Counted from the first letter of the stretch, positions 28,392 through 39,127 are shown. The stretch: 64,000 nt of DNA from Bacillus altitudinis 41KF2b (GCF_000691145.1 NZ_ASJC01000001.1:496001-560000), one strand, 5' to 3'. Notes: generated from the letters alone by a model not told the origin. Made by a program: numbers and translations.

Positions 28392-28426
28392 AAAGAGCTT
28401 GTTACCTGTAACAGGCTCTTTTTTTG
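28392..28426 (+). terminator. Rho-independent terminator after rplS
   Basis: A 14-bp stem with one G-U pair (28392-28405 with 28408-28421) followed by a T run. Strong intrinsic terminator. Confidence 0.88.
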
Positions 28427-28471
28427 TACAATGTATAGAGAGACAACCGTTAGAAGAGAGAAGGTGCACAT

Positions 28472-29320
28472 ATGACAATTCAATGGTTTCCAGGCCATAT
28501 GGCAAAAGCAAGACGGGAAGTCACAGAAAAATTAAAGCTCATCGACATCGTATTTGAATTAACCGATGCAAGGATTCCGATGTCCTCTAGAAACCCAATG
28601 ATTGAAGAAATCCTCCAAAACAAACCGAAAATTATGCTTTTGAACAAAGCAGATAAAGCAGATCCTCGTATGACAAAAGAGTGGCAGGCACACTTTGAAG
28701 CGCAAGGTGTACGGTCGCTTGCCATTAATTCTGTCGATGGACAAGGGTTAAATCAAATCATTACGACATCAAAAGAAATCTTAAAAGAAAAGTTCGATCG
28801 AATGAAAGCAAAAGGTGTTAAGCCGCGTGCCATTCGAGCTTTGATTATCGGAATTCCCAATGTCGGCAAATCAACGCTGATCAATCGGTTGGCAAAGAAA
28901 AATATTGCGAAAACAGGAGATCGACCTGGTATTACGACGTCACAGCAATGGGTGAAGGTAGGAAAAGAACTTGAACTGCTCGATACCCCCGGAATTCTCT
29001 GGCCGAAATTTGAAGATGAACAAGTAGGTCTTAGGCTGGCCGTCACCGGAGCGATTAAAGACTCAATCATCAACTTGCAGGATGTCGCCGTTTATGCGCT
29101 ACGCTTTTTAGAAGAGCACTATCCAGAGCGATTAAAAAAACGCTATGATCTAGCAGAAATACCTGAAGATACAGTTGAGCTGTTTGATGCCATTGGCACA
29201 AAACGCGGCTGTCTGATGAGTGGAGGATTCATTAATTACGACAAAACGACCGAAATCATCATTCGGGATATTCGAACGGAAAAATTTGGTCCCCTCACTT
29301 TTGAGAAGCCTGAAAGCTAA
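28472..29320 (+). CDS. rbgA: 50S subunit assembly GTPase RbgA (YlqF)
   Basis: 282 residues, circularly permuted GTPase of the YlqF family. G4 NKAD comes first, then G1 GIPNVGKST (from residue 127, Lys133) and G3 [12 protein letters not shown]-terminal ANTAR-like helical domain binds rRNA. It is essential in B. subtilis for late 50S assembly (installing L16, L27 and L36). ATG after GAAGGTG. Lies between rplS and rnhB. Confidence 0.96.
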   Translation: MTIQWFPGHMAKARREVTEKLKLIDIVFELTDARIPMSSRNPMIEEILQNKPKIMLLNKADKADPRMTKEWQAHFEAQGVRSLAINSVDGQGLNQIITTSKEILKEKFDRMKAKGVKPRAIRALIIGIPNVGKSTLINRLAKKNIAKTGDRPGITTSQQWVKVGKELELLDTPGILWPKFEDEQVGLRLAVTGAIKDSIINLQDVAVYALRFLEEHYPERLKKRYDLAEIPEDTVELFDAIGTKRGCLMSGGFINYDKTTEIIIRDIRTEKFGPLTFEKPES

Positions 29321-29353
29321 AAGACACGCAGCTCATGCGGGTCTTTATTTTTT
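29320..29353 (+). terminator. Hairpin terminator after rbgA
   Basis: AAAGAC/GTCTTT plus an inner CGCA/TGCG pair, separated by one mismatch (29320-29346), then a run of T. It starts at the rbgA stop codon. Confidence 0.65.
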
Positions 29354-29396
29354 GCGAAAAACTGCCGATATAAAGAAGGAGGCTGCGGAAAAGCCA

Positions 29397-30161
29397 ATGT
29401 ACACGGTCAAACAAATAAAAGCATTAATAGAACAACATGCTGACGACGAGTCATACATTCGTGAACTATTGAAAGACGATACAAGAAAAAGTGTCCAGAA
29501 GCTGATGGACAAATGGAACAAAGAGAGAGAAAAGCAGCAAGAACTACATGCAGCATGGAAGCAAATGCTGCAATTTGAAACCAAAGCAAGAGCGCAAGGA
29601 TACACTTATATTGCGGGCATAGATGAAGCAGGAAGAGGACCACTCGCTGGTCCAGTTGTTGCGGCAGCTGTGATATTAAAAGAAGATACCATCCTACTCG
29701 GTTTAAATGATTCAAAACAGCTATCTGAGAAAAAAAGAATGACCTATTATGAGCTCATTCAAAAGGAAGCACTCGATATCGGCATCGGCATTGTTGATGC
29801 GGCAACGATTGACGAAATCAATATATACGAAGCATCAAGACTGGCGATGGTGAGGGCTGTAAAGCAGCTCACTCACACACCTGATTATCTACTCATAGAT
29901 GCGATGACGCTCCCGCTTCCTACTCAACAGGAGAATATCATCAAAGGAGATGCTAAAAGCGCATCCATCGCAGCTGGTGCATGTATTGCCAAAGTGACAA
30001 GGGACCAAATGATGGAAGAGTATGGACGCCAGTACCCTGAGTATCAATTTGAAAAACATAAAGGGTATGGAACGAAAGAGCACCTTGCTGCCATTCAAAC
30101 ACATGGCGCCACACCTATCCACCGGTTATCATTTGCACCAGTGAAATCTGTTATTTCATAA
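29397..30161 (+). CDS. rnhB: Ribonuclease HII
   Basis: 254 residues. The catalytic RNase H fold carries GIDEAGRGPLAGPV (Asp76, Glu77), LNDSKQLSEKKR and LIDAMTL. An N-terminal extension of about 70 residues is typical of Bacillus RNase HII and helps substrate binding. It removes ribonucleotides embedded in DNA. ATG at 29397 is chosen by alignment with the family; the nearest AAGGAGG is 14 bases away, longer than usual, so translation may be modest. Confidence 0.94.
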   Translation: MYTVKQIKALIEQHADDESYIRELLKDDTRKSVQKLMDKWNKEREKQQELHAAWKQMLQFETKARAQGYTYIAGIDEAGRGPLAGPVVAAAVILKEDTILLGLNDSKQLSEKKRMTYYELIQKEALDIGIGIVDAATIDEINIYEASRLAMVRAVKQLTHTPDYLLIDAMTLPLPTQQENIIKGDAKSASIAAGACIAKVTRDQMMEEYGRQYPEYQFEKHKGYGTKEHLAAIQTHGATPIHRLSFAPVKSVIS

Positions 30162-30189
30162 ATATTTTGACACAAGGAGGCTGCCTGTG

Positions 30190-31920
30190 ATGACAAGAGT
30201 TGAAGATATACATACTGCACTGAATAGTCGGCTGAATACGGCAGAATCTGTTCCGCTTAACACGGAAGGAAAGGAAAATATTCACCGGCTCATACTTGGC
30301 AAAGTACTAAAAATGCTTGGTGATGATACAGCGCTTGTTCAAATAGGCGCTACCAAAATAAAAGCGCAGCTAGCGGCTCAGCTCAAAGCCGATTCTTTCT
30401 ACTGGTTCCAGTTAGAACAAGAAGGTGGAGACAGTCTGAGTAAATTAAGACCTGTTCAGCAATTTGACCAAGATCCAAAAACATTAAAAGATGCCGCAGC
30501 TAAACTACTAGAAGGTCTGTCGCTTAAAAATGGACTTGAACAAATGTTAACAGCTACAGCCTTTTTAAAAGAAAAACCGGTCATCAACGAAGCAGAGTTA
30601 AAAACGGCAGTAAAATGGATTGAACAACTTCAAGGCGCGGATATCAAAAAAGGTCTGCAAGCACTTCTTTTTGCTTTAAAGAAAGATTTGCCGATTCAAC
30701 AAGGAGTGCTCCAATCAATATTAGCGATGAAATCCCCCTCTGCACTTCATCAGGATGTGACAGCACTGCTAGATCGATTAACACAGCTTCCGAAGCAATC
30801 AGAAGCCACACAGGCTCTTACACAGGCCGTTCGTACGGTTGTAAATGCTGAGACAACTGTTCATGCAGAAAAGCTCTTATCGGTGCTTCTAGGAGCAAAA
30901 GAAGGTCAAACGAAGCAAGGAGAAAGCTTGCAGCTGGTGCAGCCTCATGTCAATCCGGCTCAGCAAACAAAGCAGAGCCAGCCCGCCGCTATACAAGGGC
31001 GACAGGCGGATACAGTGAATCAGAACAGCGTGCAGCAATTATTAAGTCCAAAACAGCTCCCGCTTCAGCAAATAGAACGCATTCTGACAAGCATCACAAA
31101 GCAAGGCACAGACGGACAGCAGCTTGATGTAAAACAACTCACATCACTGGTTCAAGCAGTCCAGCAGGCAGGGCCACAGGCTGACGCAAAGGCAGCCGTG
31201 CTTCAAAGGGAATTTCCGTTTCTTTCAAAAACAGAGGCGAACGCATTGGCAAAGGTCATTCAGCAGACTGAACCAGCATTAAGCAATAAAACCGATGTAC
31301 TCGATTTACTGATGACGATGAAAAAAGCGATAGGTGTACGAGATGAAATTGGGATGCTGAAATTACTGGAAAAGGGCAGCCAAGATGTCAAAAGCCAAGA
31401 GCTTCACCAATTAAAGATGGTTTTAAATGATGCAAGGCAAGCTGATGTTCCCGAGCCCGTAAAAAAAGAAGTGGATCAATTATTCCATAGATTAAATGGG
31501 CAGTTACTAGTGCATCAGGAAAACCAAACAGTTAGTCAAATGATGGTTTCTTACCCGCTTTTCTCAAAACATAGTGTTCAAGATTTAACCTTTATTCTAA
31601 AAGGGCATAAGAAAAAAGATGGCTCTATCGATATTTCTCAGTGCCGTTTAATGTTTTATTTAAACATGGAAAACTTAGAAGAAACGTTAATAGACTGTAC
31701 GATTCAGCAAAAAGTGATGTCAATTACAGTCGAGACGGCTCACGAACTGCAAGGGACCATTAATCCAATGATTCCAGCTGTTCGAGAGAATTTAAATGCC
31801 CTAGGGTATAGTTTGACGGGGATTACAGCGAAAAAGAGAGAAGAGCCAATTGATCCGTCTGACTTTCTAGATGAACACTTTCATAAAATCAGCGAGAAAG
31901 GGCTGGACTTACGAGTATGA
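30190..31920 (+). CDS. ylqG: FliK C-terminal-domain-like protein YlqG
   Basis: About 576 residues. A GTG at 30187 and an ATG at 30190 are both possible behind AAGGAGG. The long N-terminal and middle part is Gln-, Ala- and Leu-rich, with no recognised domain. The C-terminal 100 residues, around residue 492 (CRLMFYLNMENLEETLID), resemble the FliK hook-length control C-terminal domain; compare RFTVRLNPENLGFITIQL in FliK of this window. It overlaps ylqH by 4 bases. I infer a role in a type III export switch or a derived function; the real role is unknown. Confidence 0.78.
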   Translation: MTRVEDIHTALNSRLNTAESVPLNTEGKENIHRLILGKVLKMLGDDTALVQIGATKIKAQLAAQLKADSFYWFQLEQEGGDSLSKLRPVQQFDQDPKTLKDAAAKLLEGLSLKNGLEQMLTATAFLKEKPVINEAELKTAVKWIEQLQGADIKKGLQALLFALKKDLPIQQGVLQSILAMKSPSALHQDVTALLDRLTQLPKQSEATQALTQAVRTVVNAETTVHAEKLLSVLLGAKEGQTKQGESLQLVQPHVNPAQQTKQSQPAAIQGRQADTVNQNSVQQLLSPKQLPLQQIERILTSITKQGTDGQQLDVKQLTSLVQAVQQAGPQADAKAAVLQREFPFLSKTEANALAKVIQQTEPALSNKTDVLDLLMTMKKAIGVRDEIGMLKLLEKGSQDVKSQELHQLKMVLNDARQADVPEPVKKEVDQLFHRLNGQLLVHQENQTVSQMMVSYPLFSKHSVQDLTFILKGHKKKDGSIDISQCRLMFYLNMENLEETLIDCTIQQKVMSITVETAHELQGTINPMIPAVRENLNALGYSLTGITAKKREEPIDPSDFLDEHFHKISEKGLDLRV

Positions 31921-32192
31921 AAGATTCAAAACCGCTTAGAAGAGCGGTCGCTCTACACTATGATGAAGAAAAACAAAAAGCGCCAAAAGTCGTTGCAACA
32001 GGCAGCGGCTATGTGGCTGATCATATTATTGAAGAAGCTCAAAAAGCTGGCGTCCCTATCCAAGAAGACCGTAATTTAGTAGAACTGATGCGCCACTTAA
32101 CGCTCGATGAGGAAATCCCAGAAGCGTTATACGATACTGTAGCAGAAATATTTTCATTTATCTATCGGTTGGATCAAAAAATGAAAAAATAA
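31917..32192 (+). CDS. ylqH: FlhB C-terminal-domain paralogue YlqH
   Basis: 91 residues without membrane segments. It aligns with the part of FlhB that follows the NPTH autocleavage site: RAVALHYDEEKQKAP here against YAIALKYDEEKMDAP in FlhB, and both end in a similar SFIYRLDQK/AYVYKTKQK helix. The NPTH motif itself is replaced by KPLR. It thus mimics the released FlhB-CC fragment. Such stand-alone FlhB-like proteins can stand in for the FlhB tail in some bacteria. Translation is coupled to ylqG (ATGA). Not in the fla/che operon. Confidence 0.85.
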   Translation: MKDSKPLRRAVALHYDEEKQKAPKVVATGSGYVADHIIEEAQKAGVPIQEDRNLVELMRHLTLDEEIPEALYDTVAEIFSFIYRLDQKMKK

Positions 32193-32330
32193 GGTAAAAT
32201 AAGTGTTTTGACTGAAAAATTTATATTTTTAATAAAATAAAAGTTTGAATGTTTAGAAGGATTTTACGATTTTACATAGAACCCTAGACATTCTCTTTTT
32301 TATTCTTTAAAATGAAAGCGCAGTCTATTT

Positions 32331-32336
32331 TATAAT
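32331..32336 (+). promoter_or_regulatory. Possible -10 box of the sucCD operon
   Basis: A perfect TATAAT lies 33 bases before sucC in the 176-base A/T-rich gap after ylqH. No good -35 box sits 16-18 bases upstream (the nearest is TTTAAA with 19). A second candidate, TTGACT at 32208 with TAAAAT at 32233, has a 19-base spacer. Assignment is tentative. Confidence 0.35.
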
Positions 32337-32368
32337 TTTTGTTTCTACATATGTTGGGAGGATGGGAA

Positions 32369-33529
32369 ATGAATATCCATGAGTACCAAGGAAAAGAAAT
32401 CCTAAGAAAATATGGGGTTTCAGTTCCAAATGGTAAAGTAGCATTTACACCTGATGAAGCAGTGAAAGCATCAGAAGAGCTAGGAAGCTCTGTATATGTC
32501 GTAAAAGCACAGATTCATGCAGGCGGCCGTGGTAAAGCAGGTGGGGTAAAAATTGCAAAAACAAAAGATGAAGTGAAAGGGTTTGCAGAGGAATTGCTCG
32601 GCAAGACACTTGTCACACATCAAACAGGGCCTGAAGGGCGCGAAATAAAACGCTTACTTATTGAAGAAGGCTGCGATATTCAAAAAGAGTACTATGTAGG
32701 ACTCGTTTTGGATAGAGCGACATCAAGAATTGTTTTGATGGCTTCTGAAGAAGGCGGTACTGAAATTGAAGAAGTAGCAGAAAAAACGCCAGAAAAAATC
32801 GTGAAAGTGGTCATCGACCCAGCGATTGGTCTCCAAGCCTATCAGGCGAGAGAAGTTGCGTTTAAAATTAATATTCCAACAAAATTAGTTGGTCAAGCTG
32901 TTAAGTTTATGACAAGCCTTTACAATGCGTTTATTGAAAAGGATTGTTCAATTGCCGAGATAAATCCTCTTGTTGTAACAGGTGATGGAAAAGTCATGGC
33001 ACTTGACGCAAAATTAAACTTTGATAGCAATGCCTTATATAGACAAAAAGATATATTAGAATACCGTGACCTTGATGAAGAAGATCCAAAAGAGATTGAA
33101 GCATCTAAATATGACCTAAGCTACATTTCTCTAGACGGGAATATTGGCTGTATGGTGAATGGAGCAGGCCTTGCGATGTCTACAATGGATATCATCAAGC
33201 ATTACGGCGGTGACCCTGCAAACTTCCTTGATGTTGGCGGCGGTGCAACTGCTGAAAAAGTAACGGAAGCATTTAAAATCATCTTATCTGATCAAAATGT
33301 CAAAGGGATTTTCGTGAACATTTTTGGCGGCATCATGAAATGTGATGTCATCGCAGAAGGTGTTGTTGAAGCGACGAAACAAGTCGGCTTAACATTACCA
33401 CTCGTTGTTCGTCTTGAAGGAACAAACGTTGAATTAGGGAAGAAAATTCTGAGTGATTCAGGCTTAAATATCACTTCTGCTGAGTCTATGGCTGACGGGG
33501 CAGAAAAGATTGTATCTTTAGTCAAGTAG
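32369..33529 (+). CDS. sucC: Succinyl-CoA synthetase, beta subunit (ADP-forming)
   Basis: 386 residues. An ATP-grasp domain (about 1-240; [27 protein letters not shown]) is followed by a CoA-ligase domain (about 245-386; [38 protein letters not shown]). With SucD it converts succinyl-CoA to succinate with ATP formation in the TCA cycle. The start [12 protein letters not shown] at 32369 follows GGGAGGATGG; a start 30 bases earlier is rejected on family length. Confidence 0.97.
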   Translation: MNIHEYQGKEILRKYGVSVPNGKVAFTPDEAVKASEELGSSVYVVKAQIHAGGRGKAGGVKIAKTKDEVKGFAEELLGKTLVTHQTGPEGREIKRLLIEEGCDIQKEYYVGLVLDRATSRIVLMASEEGGTEIEEVAEKTPEKIVKVVIDPAIGLQAYQAREVAFKINIPTKLVGQAVKFMTSLYNAFIEKDCSIAEINPLVVTGDGKVMALDAKLNFDSNALYRQKDILEYRDLDEEDPKEIEASKYDLSYISLDGNIGCMVNGAGLAMSTMDIIKHYGGDPANFLDVGGGATAEKVTEAFKIILSDQNVKGIFVNIFGGIMKCDVIAEGVVEATKQVGLTLPLVVRLEGTNVELGKKILSDSGLNITSAESMADGAEKIVSLVK

Positions 33530-33551
33530 AGCAGAAAGGCAGGGAACCTAA

Positions 33552-34454
33552 ATGAGTGTATTTATTAATAAAAATACGAGAGTAATTGTTCAGGGGATTA
33601 CCGGTTCAACCGCATTATTCCATACAAAACAAATGATTGAGTATGGAACAAATATCGTTGGCGGTGTCACACCTGGAAAAGGTGGAACTGAAGTAGAGGG
33701 AGTTCCTGTATTTAATACTGTATCTGAAGCAGTACAGACAACTGGAGCAAATGCTTCTGTTATCTATGTACCAGCACCATTTGCAGCAGACGCCATTTTA
33801 GAGGCTGTTGATGCGGAAGTGGATCTAGTGATTTGTATCACAGAACACATTCCAGTTCTGGATATGGTTAAAGTGAAACGCTATATGGAAGGTAAGAAGA
33901 CAAGACTTGTTGGACCGAACTGTCCTGGTGTGATTACACCTGAAGAATGTAAAATTGGCATCATGCCTGGCTACATTCATAAAAAAGGTCATGTTGGTGT
34001 TGTGTCTCGTTCTGGAACGCTTACATATGAAGCGGTACATCAGCTTTCAGAGGCTGGTGTTGGTCAATCAACAGCTGTAGGAATTGGCGGAGACCCTGTC
34101 AATGGCACGAACTTTATTGATGTATTAAAAGCCTTCAATGAAGATCCTGAAACGCATGCTGTGATCATGATTGGTGAAATCGGTGGTACTGCTGAAGAAG
34201 AAGCAGCTGAATGGGTAAAAGCAAATATGACCAAGCCGGTTGTTGGCTTTATTGGCGGTAAAACAGCGCCTCCAGGAAAACGTATGGGACATGCTGGTGC
34301 CATTATTTCTGGTGGTAAAGGAACTGCTGATGAAAAAGTAAAAACAATGCGTGAATGTGGAATTGAAGTGGCAGAGACACCATCTGTCATGGGAGAAACC
34401 TTAATTAAAGTGTTAAAAGAGAAGAATCTCTTCGAAGCTTGTAAAACGCATTAA
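33552..34454 (+). CDS. sucD: Succinyl-CoA synthetase, alpha subunit
   Basis: 300 residues. N-terminal CoA-binding Rossmann domain ([36 protein letters not shown]) and a ligase domain with the phosphorylated His247 in [13 protein letters not shown]. Partner of SucC; encoded 22 bases downstream and followed by a strong terminator. Confidence 0.97.
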   Translation: MSVFINKNTRVIVQGITGSTALFHTKQMIEYGTNIVGGVTPGKGGTEVEGVPVFNTVSEAVQTTGANASVIYVPAPFAADAILEAVDAEVDLVICITEHIPVLDMVKVKRYMEGKKTRLVGPNCPGVITPEECKIGIMPGYIHKKGHVGVVSRSGTLTYEAVHQLSEAGVGQSTAVGIGGDPVNGTNFIDVLKAFNEDPETHAVIMIGEIGGTAEEEAAEWVKANMTKPVVGFIGGKTAPPGKRMGHAGAIISGGKGTADEKVKTMRECGIEVAETPSVMGETLIKVLKEKNLFEACKTH

Positions 34455-34460
34455 TGACAC

Positions 34461-34498
34461 AAGAAGACTTGTTCTTTGACAAGTCTTCTTCTTTCTAT
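34461..34498 (+). terminator. Rho-independent terminator after sucD
   Basis: A perfect 12-bp stem (34461-34472 with 34479-34490) with a 6-base loop and T-rich downstream sequence. Confidence 0.82.
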
Positions 34499-34517
34499 CT
34501 TAAACTGGAGGAATGGT

Positions 34518-35420
34518 ATGTACAACGTGTCCGAAAGAATGATTTTTCACCGCTTAAAAGGCCTCATCTCACCCTCTTTGTTAACAAAATGGTGGAAAGT
34601 CGATCCTGAGCTATATATAAATGAAGAAACACATCATTTCAAACAGGATCGATCATTACAAAAGATCGACTTTACCCGCTTACAACAAGCTGAAGAAAAT
34701 GAATTCCCCATTTTTCAACACATCGTTCAAGCCTATTTAAAGCAAAATATTCACATGGTTCCCATCACATCACCTTTATATCCCAGCTCACTAAAACACA
34801 TTTATGATCCTCCCCCAGTATTATTCCTAAAAGGAAACGTTACCTATTTAAATGAAGAAAAAAGTTTAGGTGTAGTAGGTACACGAGTGCCATCCTCTTA
34901 TGGAGAAGCGTGCGTGAAGAAAATTGTTGGAGAACTTGTAGAGGAAGATTGGATGATTGTGAGTGGTTTAGCAAAAGGAATTGATGGACTTGCACACAAA
35001 GAGTGCATAAGAAAAAAAGGAAAAACGATTGGTGTTGTAGCTGGCGGCTTTCAACATGTATATCCAAAAGAACATGTGCAAATGGCTCAATATATGGGAG
35101 AACATCATTTACTGTTGTCAGAGCATCCGCCTTATATCAAACCAGAAAAATGGCATTTTCCAATGAGAAACCGATTAATTAGTGCCCTGACAAGAGGAAC
35201 CATCGTGGTCCAGTGCAAAGAAAAGAGCGGTTCGCTTATTACAGCCTACCAGGCATTAGAGCAAGGAAAAGAAGTGTTTGCTGTTGCAGGATCGATCTTT
35301 GATTCTAATTCTATAGGTCCAGCTAGACTGATTCAGCAAGGTGCCAAGCTTGTTCATTCAACGAAGGATATTTTAGAGGAATTCTCCTTGAGTGGTGTTC
35401 AATATACTGAACTCCCATAA
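34518..35420 (+). CDS. dprA: DNA-processing protein DprA (Smf)
   Basis: 300 residues. Rossmann-like DprA domain with GVVGTRVPSSYG, SGLAKGIDGLAH and FPMRNRLISALTRGTIVVQ, which bind single-stranded DNA and RecA during transformation. The N-terminal part (about 1-90) is less conserved. ATG at 34518 follows GGAGG by 6 bases; the frame extends upstream into the sucD terminator, which I reject. The protein looks more diverged from B. subtilis than its neighbours do. Confidence 0.92.
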   Translation: MYNVSERMIFHRLKGLISPSLLTKWWKVDPELYINEETHHFKQDRSLQKIDFTRLQQAEENEFPIFQHIVQAYLKQNIHMVPITSPLYPSSLKHIYDPPPVLFLKGNVTYLNEEKSLGVVGTRVPSSYGEACVKKIVGELVEEDWMIVSGLAKGIDGLAHKECIRKKGKTIGVVAGGFQHVYPKEHVQMAQYMGEHHLLLSEHPPYIKPEKWHFPMRNRLISALTRGTIVVQCKEKSGSLITAYQALEQGKEVFAVAGSIFDSNSIGPARLIQQGAKLVHSTKDILEEFSLSGVQYTELP

Positions 35421-35429
35421 AAATATCGT

Positions 35430-35459
35430 TTGACAAAAGACATCGGAATATTTAATAAT
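35430..35459 (+). promoter_or_regulatory. Upstream candidate promoter of topA
   Basis: TTGACA (35430-35435), 18 bases, AATAAT (35454-35459). It is the first of two tandem candidates in the 194-base gap before topA. Confidence 0.5.
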
Positions 35460-35473
35460 AGTGAGGATTTAAG

Positions 35474-35501
35474 TTTACACTTTGTTTTTCGTGTTTATAA
35501 T
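35474..35501 (+). promoter_or_regulatory. Main sigma-A promoter of topA
   Basis: TTTACA (35474-35479), 16 bases, TATAAT (35496-35501). The better of the two tandem candidates; the leader would be about 107 bases. Confidence 0.6.
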
Positions 35502-35614
35502 GATGTTCATCATAAAGAATTTTTAACGATTGCCTGTTAGATAGGTGCAATTAACATAAATATAAATTTGTGAAATGGATAAAGAGAGAACACCTCTTAA
35601 GGGGGATTTTGAGT

Positions 35615-37690
35615 ATGGCTGATTATTTAGTCATCGTTGAGTCGCCAGCAAAGGCGAAAACGATTGAGCGTTATTTAGGAAAAAAGTATAAAGTAAAGGC
35701 TTCAATGGGGCATGTAAGGGATTTACCGAAAAGTCAGCTTGGTGTTGACACTGATCATGACTTCGAACCGAGATATATTACGATTCGAGGAAAAGGTCCA
35801 GTCTTAAAAGAATTAAAAACAGCAGCGAAGAAAGCAAAAAAAGTATATCTCGCAGCTGACCCCGACAGAGAGGGAGAAGCGATTGCTTGGCATTTAGCCC
35901 ACAGCCTTGACCTTGACCTCTCTTCAGATTGCCGGGTTGTCTTTAACGAGATTACAAAAGATGCAATTAAAGATTCCTTTAAACATCCACGTATGATCGA
36001 TATGGACTTGGTTGATGCGCAGCAGGCAAGACGAATCTTAGATCGTCTCGTTGGATATAAAATCAGCCCAATTTTATGGAAGAAAGTCAAAAAGGGCTTA
36101 AGCGCCGGTCGTGTTCAATCAGTTGCACTCCGCCTGATTATTGACCGCGAGAATGAAATTAATGAATTCAAACCAGAAGAATACTGGACAATTGATGGTA
36201 CCTTCCTAAAAGGGAAAGAAAGCTTTGAAGCGAGTTTCTTTGGCGTAAATGGCAAAAAACATCCGCTAAAAACAAAAGAAGATGTAAAAGAAATCCTTTC
36301 GAAATTAAAAGGAAGCAAATTTTCTGTTGAAAAAGTGACGAAAAAAGAACGTAAACGCAACCCAGCTGTTCCGTTTACAACATCTACCTTACAACAAGAG
36401 GCAGCGAGAAAACTAAACTTCCGTGCGAAGAAAACGATGATGATTGCACAGCAATTATATGAAGGGATTGATCTTGGTAAAGAAGGTACAGTAGGTCTCA
36501 TTACATATATGAGAACGGACTCAACACGTATTTCCAATACGGCAATTGAAGAAGTATCTGCTTTCATTGATCAAACGTATGGCAAGAATTTCTTGAATAC
36601 AACAAAACGAACTGCCAAAAAGAACGAAAATGCACAGGATGCTCACGAAGCCATCCGTCCGACTTCTACGCTAAGAAAACCAGCAGATGTCAAACACGTG
36701 CTAAGCAGAGATCAGCTTCGTCTTTATAAATTGATCTGGGAACGTTTTGTGGCAAGCCAAATGGCACCAGCTGTTCTTGATACAATGAGTGTGGATCTTG
36801 AAAATAACGGGCTTACTTTCCGTGCAAATGGAAGTAAGGTGAAATTCCCTGGATTTATGAAAGTATATGTTGAAGGGAAGGACGACCAGTTAGAAGAAAA
36901 GGACAAAATGCTTCCTGATCTGAAAGAGGGGGATACCGTTCTTTCAAAAGATATTGAACCAGAGCAGCACTTCACGCAGCCGCCTCCACGTTACACTGAG
37001 GCAAGACTTGTCAAAACCCTTGAAGAGCTAGGTATCGGCCGCCCATCGACGTATGCACCAACATTAGATACTATTCAAAAGCGCGGCTACGTGGCACTTG
37101 ATAACAAACGGTTTATTCCAACAGAGCTTGGAGAGATTGTGCTCAACTTAATTATTGAATTCTTCCCTGAAATCATTAACGTAGAATTTACTGCGAAAAT
37201 GGAAAAAGAACTTGATAGCGTTGAAGAAGGTACAATTGAATGGGTACGCATTATCGACAGTTTCTATCAAGATTTTGCAAAACGGGTAGAAAAAGCAGAA
37301 GCAGAGATGCAGGAAGTTGAGATCGAGCCTGAATACGCCGGAGTTGATTGCGAAGAGTGTGGTCATCCAATGGTGTACAAAATGGGGAGATACGGTAAGT
37401 TCATGGCATGCTCTAATTTCCCTGACTGCCGTAACACAAAACCAATTGTCAAAGATATTGGTGTCAAATGCCCGACTTGTCACGAAGGAAATATCGTTGA
37501 ACGGAAATCTAAGAAGCGCCGCATTTTTTACGGTTGCGATCGTTTTCCAGAGTGTGAATTCGTCTCTTGGGACAAACCAATTGAAAGAAAGTGTCCAAAA
37601 TGCGAAAATATGCTTGTAGAGAAAAAGCTGAAAAAAGGCATTCAAGTTCAATGTGTGAACTGTGATTATAAAGAGGAACAACAAAAATAG
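35615..37690 (+). CDS. topA: DNA topoisomerase I
   Basis: 691 residues, type IA. TOPRIM domain with [14 protein letters not shown] and the acidic triad in [15 protein letters not shown]; active-site Tyr298 in [11 protein letters not shown]. The C terminus carries three zinc-ribbon units ([11 protein letters not shown] to [15 protein letters not shown] to CDRFPEC; CPKCENM to CVNC). It relaxes negative supercoils and removes R-loops. The start [13 protein letters not shown] at 35615 follows AAGGGGGA; the frame extends 15 codons upstream without support. Confidence 0.97.
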   Translation: MADYLVIVESPAKAKTIERYLGKKYKVKASMGHVRDLPKSQLGVDTDHDFEPRYITIRGKGPVLKELKTAAKKAKKVYLAADPDREGEAIAWHLAHSLDLDLSSDCRVVFNEITKDAIKDSFKHPRMIDMDLVDAQQARRILDRLVGYKISPILWKKVKKGLSAGRVQSVALRLIIDRENEINEFKPEEYWTIDGTFLKGKESFEASFFGVNGKKHPLKTKEDVKEILSKLKGSKFSVEKVTKKERKRNPAVPFTTSTLQQEAARKLNFRAKKTMMIAQQLYEGIDLGKEGTVGLITYMRTDSTRISNTAIEEVSAFIDQTYGKNFLNTTKRTAKKNENAQDAHEAIRPTSTLRKPADVKHVLSRDQLRLYKLIWERFVASQMAPAVLDTMSVDLENNGLTFRANGSKVKFPGFMKVYVEGKDDQLEEKDKMLPDLKEGDTVLSKDIEPEQHFTQPPPRYTEARLVKTLEELGIGRPSTYAPTLDTIQKRGYVALDNKRFIPTELGEIVLNLIIEFFPEIINVEFTAKMEKELDSVEEGTIEWVRIIDSFYQDFAKRVEKAEAEMQEVEIEPEYAGVDCEECGHPMVYKMGRYGKFMACSNFPDCRNTKPIVKDIGVKCPTCHEGNIVERKSKKRRIFYGCDRFPECEFVSWDKPIERKCPKCENMLVEKKLKKGIQVQCVNCDYKEEQQK

Positions 37691-37720
37691 CGGTGAGCAG
37701 CCTTGTTCACCTGCTTTTTT
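37689..37720 (+). terminator. Hairpin terminator after topA
   Basis: AGC-GGTGA pairs with TCACC-GCT (one bulged T) across 37689-37715, followed by TTTTT. It overlaps the topA stop codon. Confidence 0.6.
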
Positions 37721-37760
37721 ATGTCATCAAATAGAACTTACGAAATAGGAGAGTTGTACA

Positions 37761-39065
37761 ATGAGTCAATTTGTAAATGTGATCGGAGCAGGTTTAGCAG
37801 GAAGTGAAGCGGCATGGCAAATTGCCAAGCGCGGAATTAAAGTCCATCTGTATGAAATGAGACCTGTCAAACAAACACCAGCTCACCACACTGATAAATT
37901 TGCGGAGCTCGTATGCAGTAACTCATTGCGTGCGAACGCTTTAACAAACGCAGTAGGTGTACTAAAGGAAGAAATGCGTCATTTAGACTCAGCAATCATC
38001 GCAGCAGCAGATGAAAGCTCGGTTCCTGCTGGTGGAGCGCTTGCAGTAGATCGTCATGAATTTGCAGCGAACGTCACAGACCGCGTGAAAAATCACCCGA
38101 ATGTGACGGTCTTTCAAGAAGAAGTGCAAAGCATTCCAGAAGGTCCGACGATTATCGCAACGGGTCCTCTTACATCAGAAGCACTTTCAAAAGAATTGAA
38201 ATCCTTAACAGGTGAAGAGTATTTATATTTCTACGATGCAGCAGCGCCGATCCTCGAGAAAGACAGCATCGATATGGATAAAGTGTACTTGAAATCACGT
38301 TATGATAAAGGGGAAGCGGCTTATTTAAACTGTCCGATGACAGAAGAAGAATTCGATCGTTTTTATGAGGCGCTCATTTCGGCTGAAACTGTGCCGTTAA
38401 AAGAGTTTGAAAAAGAAATCTTCTTCGAAGGCTGTATGCCCATTGAAGTCATGGCCAAAAGAGGGAAAAAAACCATGCTCTTTGGACCGATGAAACCAGT
38501 TGGACTTGAAGATCCGAAAACAGGAAAAAGACCTTACGCTGTTGTTCAATTAAGACAGGATGATGCAGCAGGTACTTTATATAATATTGTTGGTTTCCAA
38601 ACACATCTAAAATGGGGCGATCAAAAGGAAGTATTCCGTTTGATCCCAGGTCTTGAAGAGGCAGAGATTGTTCGTTATGGTGTGATGCACCGTAATACAT
38701 TTATTAACTCGCCAAGCCTTCTAAAACCGACGTATCAATTTAAAAATAGAGACGACTTATTCTTTGCTGGACAAATGACTGGTGTTGAAGGATATGTTGA
38801 GTCTGCGGCTTCAGGATTAGTGGCTGGAATCAATGCAGCTCGTTTTGTTAAAGGAGAAGAGCTTGTGACACTTCCAGAAGAAACAGCGATTGGCAGTATG
38901 GCTTACTACATCACATCAACAAATAAGAAAAGCTTCCAGCCGATGAATGCAAACTTTGGCTTGCTGAAAGATCTTGGTGTTCGAATTAAAAACAAACAAG
39001 AGCGCTATGCAGAGTACGCTAAACGCGCAATCGAAACTATTCAAACTATTTCGAAATCTCTGTAG
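37761..39065 (+). CDS. trmFO: Folate-dependent tRNA (uracil-54-C5)-methyltransferase TrmFO
   Basis: 434 residues. N-terminal FAD-binding [18 protein letters not shown]. Family catalytic cysteines are present: Cys52 in [10 protein letters not shown], and the Cys in [11 protein letters not shown]. It uses methylenetetrahydrofolate and FADH2 to make ribothymidine 54 in tRNA. AGGAGAG precedes the ATG. Formerly called Gid; the topA-trmFO-xerC order is conserved in Firmicutes. Confidence 0.96.
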   Translation: MSQFVNVIGAGLAGSEAAWQIAKRGIKVHLYEMRPVKQTPAHHTDKFAELVCSNSLRANALTNAVGVLKEEMRHLDSAIIAAADESSVPAGGALAVDRHEFAANVTDRVKNHPNVTVFQEEVQSIPEGPTIIATGPLTSEALSKELKSLTGEEYLYFYDAAAPILEKDSIDMDKVYLKSRYDKGEAAYLNCPMTEEEFDRFYEALISAETVPLKEFEKEIFFEGCMPIEVMAKRGKKTMLFGPMKPVGLEDPKTGKRPYAVVQLRQDDAAGTLYNIVGFQTHLKWGDQKEVFRLIPGLEEAEIVRYGVMHRNTFINSPSLLKPTYQFKNRDDLFFAGQMTGVEGYVESAASGLVAGINAARFVKGEELVTLPEETAIGSMAYYITSTNKKSFQPMNANFGLLKDLGVRIKNKQERYAEYAKRAIETIQTISKSL

Positions 39066-39072
39066 TAAAACA

Positions 39073-39102
39073 TTGCACGGGAAGCAAGATATGTGATACC
39101 AT
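39073..39102 (+). promoter_or_regulatory. Possible promoter of xerC-hslV-hslU-codY
   Basis: TTGCAC (39073-39078), 18 bases, TACCAT (39097-39102) with a TGTGA just upstream, 25 bases before xerC. Both boxes match four of six bases, so this is tentative. Confidence 0.4.
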
Positions 39103-39127
39103 TTAAAAGCCTTAAAGAGGTGTAAAA

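Noticed and set aside
37148-37684. 178-codon minus-strand frame opposite the end of topA
   Set aside because: Phe- and Leu-rich shadow of the zinc-ribbon coding region, with no start signals; the plus-strand gene is unambiguous.
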